The notes beneath the pieces were generated by a model. The model saw only the letters and a list, made by a program, of their open reading frames with translations, was not told where the DNA came from and did no database searches. 35,175 nt of DNA from Mesonia hippocampi. GTDB lineage: Bacteria; Bacteroidota; Bacteroidia; Flavobacteriales; Flavobacteriaceae. Below are positions 15,534 to 24,836 of the stretch, one piece after another (within the stretch, counting starts at the first letter, position 1; each line of letters opens with the position of its first letter). A program made the position numbers and the translations under genes. The stretch is taken from assembly GCF_014197445.1 (NCBI RefSeq), contig NZ_JACIFO010000008.1:1-35175 (forward strand), in the 5' to 3' direction.

Positions 15534-16518
15534 AGAAGAATTAGGCTTACCTAGATTTAACAAGAAAATTTTAAATTGGATTGCCTCAGAAAATTTATGG
15601 AATATATGGGTACCTAAACAATATGGAGGTTTAGAATTATCTTTTTCTCAGGGACTACAAAAGTTAAAGTTTTTAGCTAAACTTGATGGTAGCTTAGGTT
15701 GGTGTGTTACGCTTTGTAGCGGGGCAAACTATTTTATAGGAAACCTCCCTAAAAAAACTGCCGACGATATTTTTTTAACTCCAAAACAGCCTGTTTGCTT
15801 TGGTGGTAGCGGAGGGCTTTTTGGAACTGCCGAAAAACAGGGGGATTTTTATAACATCTCAGGAACTTGGCGTTACGGAACAGGCGCTCCATACCTAACA
15901 CATTTTACATTAAATGCAAAAATTACAGAACAAGGAAAGGAACTCACTAACAATGATGGTACACCTGTTTTCCGCTCGTTTATAATTCCAGCAGATCGAG
16001 TAAACATTATTGAAGATTGGAACACAATGGGACTAAAAGCTACTGGCACTTGTTCGTTTAAGGTTGATAATTTGCTTGTTGCTAAAGAAAATAGTTTTAT
16101 TTATAATCATTTTCAGTTACCTCAACCCATATTCAAAATAAACTTTAGCTTATTTGCAGACCTTACATTATGGGCTAATTATATAGGAATGGCAGAACAT
16201 TTACAAGAAGAAGCCATAGCCATAACAAGCAGCAATGCGCTACAGCATTTAACCTCAGAAATTGAAAAAGCTAACCAACAACTAGAATATTTTGCCTCCG
16301 AAATAGAAAAAACAACACACAGCAATTCTTTCTTTACAGCAGAATACATCGCAAAAGTACACACCACAGCGGCCAGCTCTGTAAAAAACATAACCAAAAG
16401 TATTGTTGAAGTTTTTCCTTTACTAGGCGTAAAAGCTGCACGAAATGGACATGTACTTAATCAAATTTTTTGTGATTATTTTACCGCTACCCAACACCAT
16501 ATTTTTACAAAATCTTAA
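15496..16518 (+). CDS. Acyl-CoA dehydrogenase-fold flavoprotein, overlapping pnuT
   Basis: A 340-residue protein of the acyl-CoA dehydrogenase superfamily. NLWNIWVPKQYGGLELSF is the N-terminal helical domain, LDGSLGWCVTLCSGANYFIG follows, and the middle beta domain reads ISGTWRYGTGAPYLTHFTLNA then WNTMGLKATGTCSFKVDN. The pattern resembles the flavin-dependent hydroxylase branch (HsaA/DszC-like) more than beta-oxidation enzymes. It is shorter than the usual ~380-400 residues, and I cannot point to a catalytic Glu. Its ATG lies 38 bp inside pnuT in another frame, so translation is coupled and expression should follow TPP. A role in thiamine-related chemistry is conjecture. Confidence 0.75.
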   Translation: MKQNQTLDYSIPKEELGLPRFNKKILNWIASENLWNIWVPKQYGGLELSFSQGLQKLKFLAKLDGSLGWCVTLCSGANYFIGNLPKKTADDIFLTPKQPVCFGGSGGLFGTAEKQGDFYNISGTWRYGTGAPYLTHFTLNAKITEQGKELTNNDGTPVFRSFIIPADRVNIIEDWNTMGLKATGTCSFKVDNLLVAKENSFIYNHFQLPQPIFKINFSLFADLTLWANYIGMAEHLQEEAIAITSSNALQHLTSEIEKANQQLEYFASEIEKTTHSNSFFTAEYIAKVHTTAASSVKNITKSIVEVFPLLGVKAARNGHVLNQIFCDYFTATQHHIFTKS

Positions 16519-16629
16519 AAATAATTTATTTTAACGCTATCCTGTATTTTATATTAAAAAACATAAGGTTCGTAGTTGTTTTCTTCTAAAAATAGTTAAC
16601 TTCACAAATGTTAATTTGTAAAAAATAGC

Positions 16630-18099
16630 ATGGATTTAACTACAGAAAACATTTTACTGATTGGTTCCTTATTGCTGCTTATAAGCATTATTGTAGGAAA
16701 AACTTCCTATAAATTTGGCATCCCAACATTATTGCTTTTCTTAGTTATTGGAATGTTAGCTGGCTCTGATGGAATTATAGGCATTAATTTCGACGACCCG
16801 AAACTTGCACAATTTATAGGCGTTGTCTCCCTAAACTTTATTTTATTCTCTGGAGGATTAGATACCAGTTGGACATCTATAAAACCTATTTTAAAAGAAG
16901 GTTTAGCCTTATCTACCATCGGCGTTTTACTTACAGCTTTAACCCTAGGAGTTTTTGTATGGTATGTAACCGACTTTACAATTTACGAGAGCCTACTGCT
17001 AGGCTCTATTGTTTCCTCTACCGATGCTGCTGCGGTTTTCTCTATTTTACGCTCTAAAAACCTCTCGTTAAGAGAAAACTTGCGCCCTACCCTAGAATTA
17101 GAAAGCGGAAGTAACGACCCTATGGCTTACGTATTAACCATTGCTTTTTTAACCCTCGTGGTTAATCAGGATCAAAGTGTGGCTTCTGTAATCCCCGTGT
17201 TTTTCTTACAAATGATTTTAGGAGGTATAGCAGGCTTTGGGTTTGGAAAACTTAGTAAACTCATCATCAACAACATCAAGCTTGGTTTTGATGGGCTATA
17301 CCCCGTTTTAACCATAGCTCTAATGTTTATAACATTTTCTGCAACAGATTTTATTGGCGGAAACGGCTTTTTGGCCATCTATATCTGTGCAGTTTATTTA
17401 GGAAATCAAGACCTTATTCATAAATCAAACATCTTAAAAATGTTTGATGGTTTAGCTTGGTTAATGCAAATTGTTCTTTTCCTTACGTTAGGGCTCTTGG
17501 TATTCCCATCACAAATTATTCCTTATATGGGCATAGGCATGCTTATCTCCTTGTTCCTTATTGTTATTGCTAGACCTGTAAGTGTTTTTATTAGCTTAAT
17601 GTTTTTTAAAATGAAGCTTCGCAGAAAACTTTATATCTCGTGGGTTGGTTTAAGCGGTGCCGTACCTATTGTTTTTGCCACTTACCCACTTCTTGCAGGA
17701 ATAGAAAAAGCTTCTATTATTTTTAACATTGTTTTCTTTATTTCGGTTACCTCTATTTTAATACAAGGAACCACGCTATCGCTTTTTGCCAAATGGCTAA
17801 ATGTTGCCTTGCCAGAAGAGGACAAAAAAATCAACGAAATAGATCAGTTAATTCTTAATCTACCAAAATCTTCTCTTAAAGAATTCGAAATTTCACCAAC
17901 ACTTAGTGTAGTGAATAAACGTATTGTAGATATCAACTTTCCGAAATCGGCCTTTATTGTAATGATAAAACGCGGAAACAAATACATTAGGCCAGGAGGC
18001 TCTACGCTTATTAAAGAAAATGATATTTTAATGGTAATCGCCGATCATCAAGATGATTTTACCGATGTAAACCATTGCTTAACGAATGCTCATTACTAA
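16630..18099 (+). CDS. K+/H+ (cation/proton) antiporter, NhaP2/CvrA type
   Basis: A 489-residue inner-membrane protein. Residues ~1-395 form the CPA1/CPA2-type antiporter domain with about 12-13 membrane spans. The transport site is marked by SSTDAAAVFSILR (Thr131-Asp132) and LELESGSNDPMAYVL (Asn162-Asp163). The C-terminal ~90 residues (ISPTLSVVNKRIVDINFPKSA ... GGSTLIKENDILMVIAD) are a TrkA-C-like regulatory domain. This arrangement is that of NhaP2/CvrA, which extrudes K+ in exchange for protons and helps volume and pH control. The gene is monocistronic by spacing. Ion preference cannot be read from sequence. Confidence 0.88.
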   Translation: MDLTTENILLIGSLLLLISIIVGKTSYKFGIPTLLLFLVIGMLAGSDGIIGINFDDPKLAQFIGVVSLNFILFSGGLDTSWTSIKPILKEGLALSTIGVLLTALTLGVFVWYVTDFTIYESLLLGSIVSSTDAAAVFSILRSKNLSLRENLRPTLELESGSNDPMAYVLTIAFLTLVVNQDQSVASVIPVFFLQMILGGIAGFGFGKLSKLIINNIKLGFDGLYPVLTIALMFITFSATDFIGGNGFLAIYICAVYLGNQDLIHKSNILKMFDGLAWLMQIVLFLTLGLLVFPSQIIPYMGIGMLISLFLIVIARPVSVFISLMFFKMKLRRKLYISWVGLSGAVPIVFATYPLLAGIEKASIIFNIVFFISVTSILIQGTTLSLFAKWLNVALPEEDKKINEIDQLILNLPKSSLKEFEISPTLSVVNKRIVDINFPKSAFIVMIKRGNKYIRPGGSTLIKENDILMVIADHQDDFTDVNHCLTNAHY

Positions 18100-18247
18100 A
18101 GCTAATCGCTAAACAAACGCTTACTTCTTCTACAACTCTGTAGAATATCTACACATTACACAAAACAAAAATAACCTGAAAATCAACAACATAAGCATTA
18201 GGTATAGCTTTTGGATTTCCTTTTATGAATCCAAAAACAAAATTGCT

Positions 18248-19657
18248 ATGAAAAATGAAAAAAAACAATGGTCTCCGTTAAGCTATGCGGTTGTGGCTGG
18301 CACATTACTCGTAATGATTAGCGCGGTTAGCATGCTTTTTTACCTTCAACCAGAATTTGAAAAGTTACATTTAGAGCGTTTAGAAAGTAATTGGGGGATA
18401 TCTTTAATCACCATAGGCTATTTTCTATTAGCCATCAAAATATCATTCTTAATTTATCTTGCTGTGCTTTATTTTAAATACAAACCTATAAAGCCTGTTA
18501 ATAATAAAGAGCTACCACTAGCTACTGTAATTGTTCCGGCGTATAATGAAGGAGAATTGGTTTACAAAACATTAATAAGTTTAGCAAATAACGATTATCC
18601 AGAAGATAAACTAGAATTACTAGCTATAGACGACGGAAGCCAAGACGATACTTGGAAGTGGATGAAGCTTGCTAAAGCAGAATTAGGCGATCGTGTTTCT
18701 ATTTTTCAGCAACCAAAAAACATGGGAAAAAGACATGCATTATACCGAGGCTTCAATATTGGTAAGGGCGATATTTTTATTACCGTAGATAGCGACTCTA
18801 TTGTAGAAACAGATACCCTTCGCCAAATGGCTAGTCCTTTTATAAAAGATAAAAATTGTGGTGCAGTTGCTGGTAATGTTAGGGTACTTAACAACCAAAA
18901 AGCCTTTATCCCAAAAATGTTAAACATTAGTTTTGCTTTTAGTTTTGAGTTTGTACGTTCTGCACAAAGTAAAATTGGAAGTGTTTTATGTACACCTGGT
19001 GCTTTGGCAGCTTACCGCCGCGATGCGGTTTTAGCTTGCTTACCACAGTGGATAAACCAAACCTTTATGGGAAAAGCTTCTGATATTGGAGAAGATAGAG
19101 CCATGACCAACATGATTTTAAAACAAGGTTTAAAAGTATTATTTCAGAAAGATGCTATTGTTTACACCAATATTCCTGAAAAATATAGCACATTGCATAA
19201 AATGTTTACCCGTTGGGAAAGAAGTAATGTTAGGGAAAATATCATGATGAGTAAATTTGCTTTTAAAAACTTTCGTGAAGGAAATAAAACCGGAGCTAGA
19301 ATATTATTGCTTAACCAATGGATAAATCTAGTAATGGCAATTCCTGGAGTTTTATTAATGCTCTTTTTATTACTAAGTCAGCCTTTATTATTCTTAAGCA
19401 CTGCATTAACAAGTATCTTGGTATTTTCTAGCATTCAGGTATTATTTTATGCAAAAAAATACGATTACAAAGAGGCTTTATGGATGTACCCTTACAGCTT
19501 ATTCTATACATTTAGTTTGTTTTGGATAACACCTTATGCCATTGCTACAGCAGGAAGAAAAGGATGGCTAACAAGAAGTTTACCTAAAGCTAAAGTAGAA
19601 AAAGCAGAGCCTGTTACTGCTAAACAGGCAGATTTCAACTTCGAAACCAGTATCTAA
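18248..19657 (+). CDS. Processive family 2 glycosyltransferase (membrane, HAS/NodC-like)
   Basis: A 469-residue membrane glycosyltransferase. Two N-terminal membrane spans precede the GT-A domain (~90-330), with IVPAYNEGELV, Asp128-Asp129 in AIDDGSQDDT, the DxD motif VDSDS (181-183), GEDRAMT (281-287) and the TRWERS motif (321-326) typical of processive polymer synthases. Two or three C-terminal spans (~350-445) would form the export channel. The layout resembles hyaluronan, chitin or poly-GlcNAc synthases. The sugar polymer is unknown and no accessory genes flank it. A strong terminator follows. Confidence 0.85.
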   Translation: MKNEKKQWSPLSYAVVAGTLLVMISAVSMLFYLQPEFEKLHLERLESNWGISLITIGYFLLAIKISFLIYLAVLYFKYKPIKPVNNKELPLATVIVPAYNEGELVYKTLISLANNDYPEDKLELLAIDDGSQDDTWKWMKLAKAELGDRVSIFQQPKNMGKRHALYRGFNIGKGDIFITVDSDSIVETDTLRQMASPFIKDKNCGAVAGNVRVLNNQKAFIPKMLNISFAFSFEFVRSAQSKIGSVLCTPGALAAYRRDAVLACLPQWINQTFMGKASDIGEDRAMTNMILKQGLKVLFQKDAIVYTNIPEKYSTLHKMFTRWERSNVRENIMMSKFAFKNFREGNKTGARILLLNQWINLVMAIPGVLLMLFLLLSQPLLFLSTALTSILVFSSIQVLFYAKKYDYKEALWMYPYSLFYTFSLFWITPYAIATAGRKGWLTRSLPKAKVEKAEPVTAKQADFNFETSI

Positions 19658-19682
19658 TTATATTTTTTTAAGCTTAGCAATA

Positions 19683-19718
19683 AAAAAAGGGAGCGATTTT
19701 CAATCGTTCCCTTTTTAT
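19683..19718. terminator. Bidirectional terminator between the glycosyltransferase and capB-like genes
   Basis: AAAAAAGGGAGCGATT, 3-base loop, AATCGTTCCCTTTTT: a long stem with one G-T pair, flanked by A and T tracts between convergent genes. Confidence 0.88.
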
Positions 19719-19754
19719 TTTAATTATAAGTATATAAGTACTAACTTAAATTTT

Positions 19755-21017
19755 CTACTTCCCTTCCATAGCTTCTGCAACCGCTTGTGATAAACGCTTG
19801 TAAGTACCATTTTCTAAACGCTCTCTAATTCCTGAAAAAGCGTCTAATGTAATTTGAATATCTTCCATAGTATGTGAAGCAGTAGGAATCATTCTTAATA
19901 GAATTAATCCTTTAGGAATTACAGGGTAAACAACAATAGAACAGAAAACGCCAAAGTTTTCTCGTAAATCTTTCACCAACGCCATCGCCTCTGGAATACT
20001 TCCTTTAAGGTATACAGGAGTTACACAGCTCTGTGTAGTTCCTATATCAAAGCCACGCTCTTTAAGTCCGTTTTGCAAAGCATTTACATTCTCCCATAGC
20101 TTAGCTTTTAGTTCTGGCATGCTTCTTAGCATGTCTAAACGTTTTAAAGCTCCTACTACCAATTGCATTTGCAAAGATTTTGCAAACATCTGTGAGCGTA
20201 AATTGTATTTTAAGTATTCTATAATTTCTTTATCTCCTGCGATAAAGGCTCCTGTACTTGCCATAGACTTTGCAAAAGTGGCAAAGTAAACATCTATTTG
20301 CTCTTGTACGCCTTGCTCTTCTCCTGCTCCTGCTCCTGTTTTTCCTAAAGTTCCAAAACCATGAGCATCATCTACAAAAAGCCTAAAGTTATATTTTTCT
20401 TTTAAGGCAACAATTTCTTTTAATCTACCTTGTTCTCCTCGCATTCCAAAAACCCCTTCAGAAATCAACAAAATTCCACCTCCTGTTTGCTCGGCTATTT
20501 TTGTTGCTCGTTGCAGGTTTTTTTCGATACTTTCTATATCGTTATGTTTATAGGTAAAGCGTTTTCCCATGTGTAAACGCACCCCATCTATAATACAAGC
20601 ATGTGCATCTACATCATACACAATTACATCGTCTTTTCCTACCAGTGCATCGATGGTAGAAACCATACCTTGGTAGCCAAAGTTTAGCAAGTAGGCTGCT
20701 TCTTTTTGTACAAATTCGGCCAGCTCATTTTGAAGTTGCTCGTGTAAATCTGTATGTCCGCTCATCATTCGGGCTCCCATCGGGTATGCCGAACCGTATT
20801 TAGCTCCTGCTTCTGCATCTACTTTTCTTACTTCTGGATGATTTGCAAGCCCTAAATAATCATTAATACTCCAAGTTACTACTTCTTTTCCTTGGAATTT
20901 CATGCGGTTACCAATCTCTCCTTCTAGTTTTGGAAATACAAAATAGCCTTCTGCCTGACTTGCCCATTTTCCTAATGGTCCTTTATCTTTGTATATCTTA
21001 TCGAATAAATCTCTCAT
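19755..21017 (-). CDS. Alpha-oxoamine synthase, probable cysteate acyltransferase (CapB-like)
   Basis: A 420-residue PLP enzyme of the alpha-oxoamine synthase family (AONS, KBL, serine palmitoyltransferase). His139 in DVDAHACIIDG stacks on PLP, Asp216 and His219 in FVDDAHGFGTLG bind it, and Lys250 in ATFAKSMASTG forms the Schiff base. These enzymes join an amino acid to an acyl thioester with loss of CO2. A cysteine-synthase-like gene next door and a flavobacterial host suggest the cysteate-fatty-acyl step of sulfonolipid (capnine) synthesis. Serine palmitoyltransferase or KBL activity is the alternative. It has its own -7 box and is separated from the upstream gene by a terminator-like hairpin. 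Confidence 0.78.
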   Translation of the reverse strand: MRDLFDKIYKDKGPLGKWASQAEGYFVFPKLEGEIGNRMKFQGKEVVTWSINDYLGLANHPEVRKVDAEAGAKYGSAYPMGARMMSGHTDLHEQLQNELAEFVQKEAAYLLNFGYQGMVSTIDALVGKDDVIVYDVDAHACIIDGVRLHMGKRFTYKHNDIESIEKNLQRATKIAEQTGGGILLISEGVFGMRGEQGRLKEIVALKEKYNFRLFVDDAHGFGTLGKTGAGAGEEQGVQEQIDVYFATFAKSMASTGAFIAGDKEIIEYLKYNLRSQMFAKSLQMQLVVGALKRLDMLRSMPELKAKLWENVNALQNGLKERGFDIGTTQSCVTPVYLKGSIPEAMALVKDLRENFGVFCSIVVYPVIPKGLILLRMIPTASHTMEDIQITLDAFSGIRERLENGTYKRLSQAVAEAMEGK

Positions 21018-21043
21018 ATAGATTAGTTTTTAAAAACGAGCCA

Positions 21044-21051
21044 CAAAAGTA
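21044..21051 (-). promoter_or_regulatory. -7 box of the capB-like gene
   Basis: Minus-strand TACTTTTG (plus CAAAAGTA) fits TAnnTTTG, 26 bp before the ATG. No exact -33 TTG was seen at the expected distance. Confidence 0.5.
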
Positions 21052-21111
21052 TTAAAAATTAAATGAACTTTACTTTTATGGAATTCGTTTTATTAATTAT
21101 TAAAATGGGAA

Positions 21112-21137
21112 AAGCATCCTTAATTTTGGATGCTTTT
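21112..21137. terminator. Terminator-like hairpin between capA-like and capB-like genes
   Basis: AAAAGCATCC, 8-base loop, GGATGCTTTT. It lies about 20 bp after the capA-like stop and, on that strand, is followed by a short T run. Confidence 0.7.
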
Positions 21138-21157
21138 TTCTTTTATTTGAAATTCTA

Positions 21158-22198
21158 TTATTTTACAAATTCTATTGGTTCGGCACCTACTAGATTTTCG
21201 GTATCAGAGAACCCTTGTTCTTGCATCCAATCGTCACTATATATTTTGCTCATATAACGTGATCCGTGGTCTGGAAAAATAATTACAACTTTACTATTTT
21301 CTGTAAATTCGCCTTCTTCTGCAAGTTGTTTTACGCCTTGAAATGCAGCGCCACTTGTATACCCTACAAAAAGTCCTTCGGTACGTGCTATATAACGTGC
21401 GGTATGTGCACTTTCGCTATCGGTTACTTTTACAAATTTATCTATTATATCGAAATCTGTAGCTGTTGGGATTAGGTTTTTTCCTAATCCTTCTATACGG
21501 TATGGGTAAATTTCATTCGGGTCTAACTCTTTTGTCTCGTGGTATTTTTTTAATACCGACCCGTAGGCATCTATCCCTATAACTTTTACGTCTGGGTTTT
21601 GTTCTTTTAGGTATCGGGCAGTTCCAGAAATGGTACCTCCTGTTCCGCTACAAGCTACTAAATGCGTAACTTTACCTTCGGTTTGTTTCCAAATCTCTGG
21701 CCCTGTTGTTTTGTAATGGGCATCGATATTTAATTCATTAAAATATTGATTGATATATACCGAGCCTTTAATTTCTTGGTGTAAACGTTTTGCTACCTGA
21801 TAGTATGAACGGGGATCATCTGCCGATACGTTTGCTGGGCAAACGTAAACTTTAGCTCCCATGGTACGCAACATGTCTATTTTATCTTTAGAAGACTTTG
21901 AGCTTACAGCTAAAATACAATCGTACCCCTTTATTACACTTACCATTGCTACGCTAAAGCCTGTATTTCCTGAAGTAGTTTCGATAATGGTATCCCCTGG
22001 TTTTAGTATACCTTTACGCTCTGCTTCTTCTATAATATACTGCGCAATTCTATCTTTTGTAGAATGGCCTGGATTAAAAGCTTCTACTTTTGCGTAAAAA
22101 TCGCCTTCTAAATTTTCTGTAATTCGGTTTAATTTGATAAGTGGTGTGTCGCCTATTAGTTCTAGTATACTGTTATATACTTTTAAGTCTTCTTTCAT
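21158..22198 (-). CDS. Cysteine synthase/CBS-like PLP enzyme, probable cysteate synthase (CapA-like)
   Basis: A 346-residue fold-type II PLP enzyme. [17 protein letters not shown] opens the catalytic domain. Lys48 in GHSTKDRIA binds PLP, TSGNTG (75-80) holds the substrate carboxylate, and [10 protein letters not shown] (184-193) binds the PLP phosphate. It belongs to the cysteine synthase/cystathionine beta-synthase family. The C-terminal ~35 residues ([14 protein letters not shown]...) resemble a CBS core without regulatory CBS domains. Immediately downstream lies an alpha-oxoamine synthase gene, matching the CapA-CapB pair in which CapA makes cysteate for capnine. Ordinary cysteine or cystathionine synthesis is possible. 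Confidence 0.78.
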   Translation of the reverse strand: MKEDLKVYNSILELIGDTPLIKLNRITENLEGDFYAKVEAFNPGHSTKDRIAQYIIEEAERKGILKPGDTIIETTSGNTGFSVAMVSVIKGYDCILAVSSKSSKDKIDMLRTMGAKVYVCPANVSADDPRSYYQVAKRLHQEIKGSVYINQYFNELNIDAHYKTTGPEIWKQTEGKVTHLVACSGTGGTISGTARYLKEQNPDVKVIGIDAYGSVLKKYHETKELDPNEIYPYRIEGLGKNLIPTATDFDIIDKFVKVTDSESAHTARYIARTEGLFVGYTSGAAFQGVKQLAEEGEFTENSKVVIIFPDHGSRYMSKIYSDDWMQEQGFSDTENLVGAEPIEFVK

Positions 22199-22277
22199 AT
22201 GTTGAAGTTCTTATTAACAATGTGTATCCCCCCTCTATTTTTAGATCAAGAATGAGCATACGTGTGCAAAAACACCA

Positions 22278-22285
22278 CAAATTTA
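22278..22285 (-). promoter_or_regulatory. -7 box of the capA-like gene
   Basis: Minus-strand TAAATTTG (plus CAAATTTA) fits TAnnTTTG, 79 bp before the ATG and just past the stop codon of the oligopeptidase gene. Confidence 0.45.
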
Positions 22286-22300
22286 CATTATTTTTTTTAA

Positions 22301-24355
22301 TTATTGGTTTTTCTCGGTTAAGTCTAACAAAAATGCATAATCTTGGGCCAGTTCTTTTAATGCTTCAAAACGCCCTGAAGCCCCGCTATGCCCTGCATTC
22401 ATATTTATTTGAAATAAAACTTTATTATTATCAATTTTATAATCTCTTAACTTTGCCACCCACTTTGCAGGCTCCCAATATTGCACTTGCGAATCGTGAA
22501 AGCCTGTTGTTACCAATATGTTAGGGTAATTTTGCTTTTTTACGTTATCGTACGGGGAATAACTTTTAATGTAATGATAATATTCTTTATCGTTAGGATT
22601 TCCCCACTCATCATACTCTCCTGTGGTTAATGGGATGCTATCGTCTAGCATTGTAGTTACTACATCTACAAAAGGTACTGCGGCTATCATACCTTTATAT
22701 AGGTCTGGAGCTAAATTGGCTACAGCTCCTATTAGTAAACCTCCTGCCGAACCTCCATAAGCGCATAATAATTTAGGAGAGGTATATTGTTGTGCTATTA
22801 AATATTTACTTACGCTAATAAAATCGGTAAATGTATTTTTTTTAGATAACATTTTCCCTGTTTCATACCATTTTCTACCTAGGTATTCTCCTCCACGCAC
22901 ATGTGCAATAGCGTAAACAAAACCTCTATCTAATAAACTTAATCGTGTGCTTGAAAAGCTTGGCTCGGTGGTATGTCCATAGCTTCCGTAGGCATATTGT
23001 AACAACGGATTGTTTCCATCGCGCTTTATTCCTTTTTTATAAATTAACGAAATAGGAATTTTCACACCATCTTCGGCTATTGCCCACAAACGCTCAGTTT
23101 CATAATTTTCTGGAGCAAAATTAGCATCCAACACCTGTTGCTGTTTTTTTAGCCTTTGTGTTTTCGATTTCATATCAAAATCAAATACCGAAGCAGGAGT
23201 GTTTAAGGCATTGTAAGCATAACGAAGTATCGAGGTATCAAAATCTGGATTATTGCTGGTATGCACCGTATAAGTTTCTCCCGACAGTGGTAAATAGTAG
23301 TCTTCAGTTTCGTCCCAACGCATTATTCGTATTCTGCTTAAACCTTGGTAACGTTCTGTAACTACCAAGTATTCTTTAAATATATCTATATCCTCCAAAA
23401 GCACTTCGTCGTTATGTGGTAAAACATCTTGCCAATTTTCTGCAGAAGTATTTTCTACAGGAGTTTTCATTAACTTAAAATTGGTTGCTCCATCTTTATT
23501 AGTTACTATATAGAAATGCTTATCATAATGAGAAATTCCGTATTCTACCCCTCTTTTTCTTTCCTGAAACAAGGTGAATTCTGCTGCTGGAGTATTGGCG
23601 TCTAAAAAACGATATTCGTCACTCATGGTACTTCCCGCACCAATAATAATGTATGCCCTGGATTTAGATTTATAAACAAACGTGTTAAAGGTATCGTCGG
23701 TTTCATGATAAACCAGTTGGGTTGTAGCAGCTTCTTTACCTAAAGTATGTTTATATATTTTATCAGAACGTAAAGTAACTTCATTTTTTTGGGTATAAAA
23801 AAAGGTTTTATTATCGTTGGCCCAAGCTACGCCTCCTGTGGTGTTTTTTATCCCTAAGTTTTCTACCTCATTTGTTTCTAGGTTTTTTATATACAACTCA
23901 TATTGACGCCTTCCTACAGTATCTACCCCAAAAATTGCTTTTTTATTATCGGGACTAATGCTTATGCCCGATATTTTATAATACTCATAAGCTTCGGCCA
24001 TTTTATTTATATCAAACAAAATAATTTCCGAGGCTTCTAAAGTTTCTTTTTTTCGGCAATAAATAGGATAACCTTTTCCTTCTTCAAATCGCACATAATA
24101 CCAATAGCCATTTAAAAAGTAAGGCACCGAGGCATCATCTTCTTTTATTCTTCCTTTCATCTCCTCAAACAACTGTTGTTGCAGCGTATTAGTATGAGCG
24201 GTCATTTCTTCATAATACGTATTTTCCTTCTCTAGGTAAGAAATTACCTCAGGATTTTCACGATCGTTAAGCCAATAATAATCATCTATTCTTACATCAT
24301 TATGTTTTTCTAGCTTGGTTGATATTTTCTTGGCTACAGGAGGAATACTTTTCAT
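22301..24355 (-). CDS. ptrB: Oligopeptidase B (S9 serine peptidase)
   Basis: A 684-residue prolyl-oligopeptidase-family enzyme that cleaves short peptides, in oligopeptidase B typically after Arg or Lys. The N-terminus (RIDDYYWLNDRENPEVISYLEKEN) is typical of the family. A beta-propeller fills ~70-400, and the alpha/beta-hydrolase domain follows. Its triad is Ser536 in YGGSAGG, Asp621 in GFHDSQVQYWEP and His656 in AGHSGASGR. The acidic EYDEWGNP stretch, which resembles the S1-site region of OpB, favours basic substrates. No signal peptide is present, so it is cytoplasmic. It is divergent from ybaB, with a consensus-like -7 box upstream. Confidence 0.9.
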   Translation of the reverse strand: MKSIPPVAKKISTKLEKHNDVRIDDYYWLNDRENPEVISYLEKENTYYEEMTAHTNTLQQQLFEEMKGRIKEDDASVPYFLNGYWYYVRFEEGKGYPIYCRKKETLEASEIILFDINKMAEAYEYYKISGISISPDNKKAIFGVDTVGRRQYELYIKNLETNEVENLGIKNTTGGVAWANDNKTFFYTQKNEVTLRSDKIYKHTLGKEAATTQLVYHETDDTFNTFVYKSKSRAYIIIGAGSTMSDEYRFLDANTPAAEFTLFQERKRGVEYGISHYDKHFYIVTNKDGATNFKLMKTPVENTSAENWQDVLPHNDEVLLEDIDIFKEYLVVTERYQGLSRIRIMRWDETEDYYLPLSGETYTVHTSNNPDFDTSILRYAYNALNTPASVFDFDMKSKTQRLKKQQQVLDANFAPENYETERLWAIAEDGVKIPISLIYKKGIKRDGNNPLLQYAYGSYGHTTEPSFSSTRLSLLDRGFVYAIAHVRGGEYLGRKWYETGKMLSKKNTFTDFISVSKYLIAQQYTSPKLLCAYGGSAGGLLIGAVANLAPDLYKGMIAAVPFVDVVTTMLDDSIPLTTGEYDEWGNPNDKEYYHYIKSYSPYDNVKKQNYPNILVTTGFHDSQVQYWEPAKWVAKLRDYKIDNNKVLFQINMNAGHSGASGRFEALKELAQDYAFLLDLTEKNQ

Positions 24356-24386
24356 TTTAATAAGGTATTTTATTTTTCAAAAAGCA

Positions 24387-24414
24387 CAAAAGTAAAGCTT
24401 AACGCGGAAACAAA
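24387..24414 (-). promoter_or_regulatory. Promoter of the oligopeptidase B gene
   Basis: Minus-strand -7 TACTTTTG (plus CAAAAGTA 24387-24394) with TTTG (plus CAAA 24411-24414) 16 bp further upstream. The spacing is slightly short of the usual 17-23 bp. Confidence 0.5.
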
Positions 24415-24467
24415 AAGTTTTTTATAACAGTTTATTATTTGTTTTCGTTTCTTGTTGTTGAATGTAG

Positions 24468-24475
24468 TAAATTTG
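24468..24475 (+). promoter_or_regulatory. -7 box of ybaB-prfB
   Basis: TAAATTTG fits TAnnTTTG, 23 bp before the ybaB ATG. Confidence 0.5.
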
Positions 24476-24498
24476 CCCTTTCATAAAAAACAAAGACT

Positions 24499-24822
24499 AT
24501 GTTTGGAGACATGATGGGCATGATGAATAAACTTAAAGAAGCCCAAGCAAAAGTAGAAGAAACAAAAAAACGTTTGAACACGGTAACTTTAGAAGAAAAA
24601 TCGTCAGACAATCTTCTTTCTGTTAACATAACCGCAAATAGAGAGATAAAAAACATTTCTATTTCAGACGAGCTTTTAAAGGATAAAGAACAATTAGAAG
24701 ATTACTTAATTCTTACTTTAAACAAGGCCATTGCTCAAGCCACAAAAATAAACGAAGCAGAATTAGGTGCAGCGGCTAAAGATGGCTTACCCAACATTCC
24801 TGGTATGGATATGTTTAAATAA
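24499..24822 (+). CDS. ybaB: YbaB/EbfC family nucleoid-associated protein
   Basis: A 107-residue protein. [26 protein letters not shown] is the N-terminal helix of the YbaB fold, followed by the beta sheet ([16 protein letters not shown]) and the C-terminal helix ([24 protein letters not shown]). It is a dimeric DNA-binding protein that coats or bends DNA. The usual recR/dnaX neighbours are absent. Here it is followed after 14 bp by prfB, so the two are probably one transcript. Confidence 0.9.
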   Translation: MFGDMMGMMNKLKEAQAKVEETKKRLNTVTLEEKSSDNLLSVNITANREIKNISISDELLKDKEQLEDYLILTLNKAIAQATKINEAELGAAAKDGLPNIPGMDMFK

Positions 24823-24836
24823 AAAATACTATCATT

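Noticed and set aside
22301-24355. Prolyl oligopeptidase (PEP) in place of oligopeptidase B
   Set aside because: The N-terminal YYWLNDRENPEV motif, lack of a signal peptide, length near 684 and acidic S1-region residues fit oligopeptidase B better.
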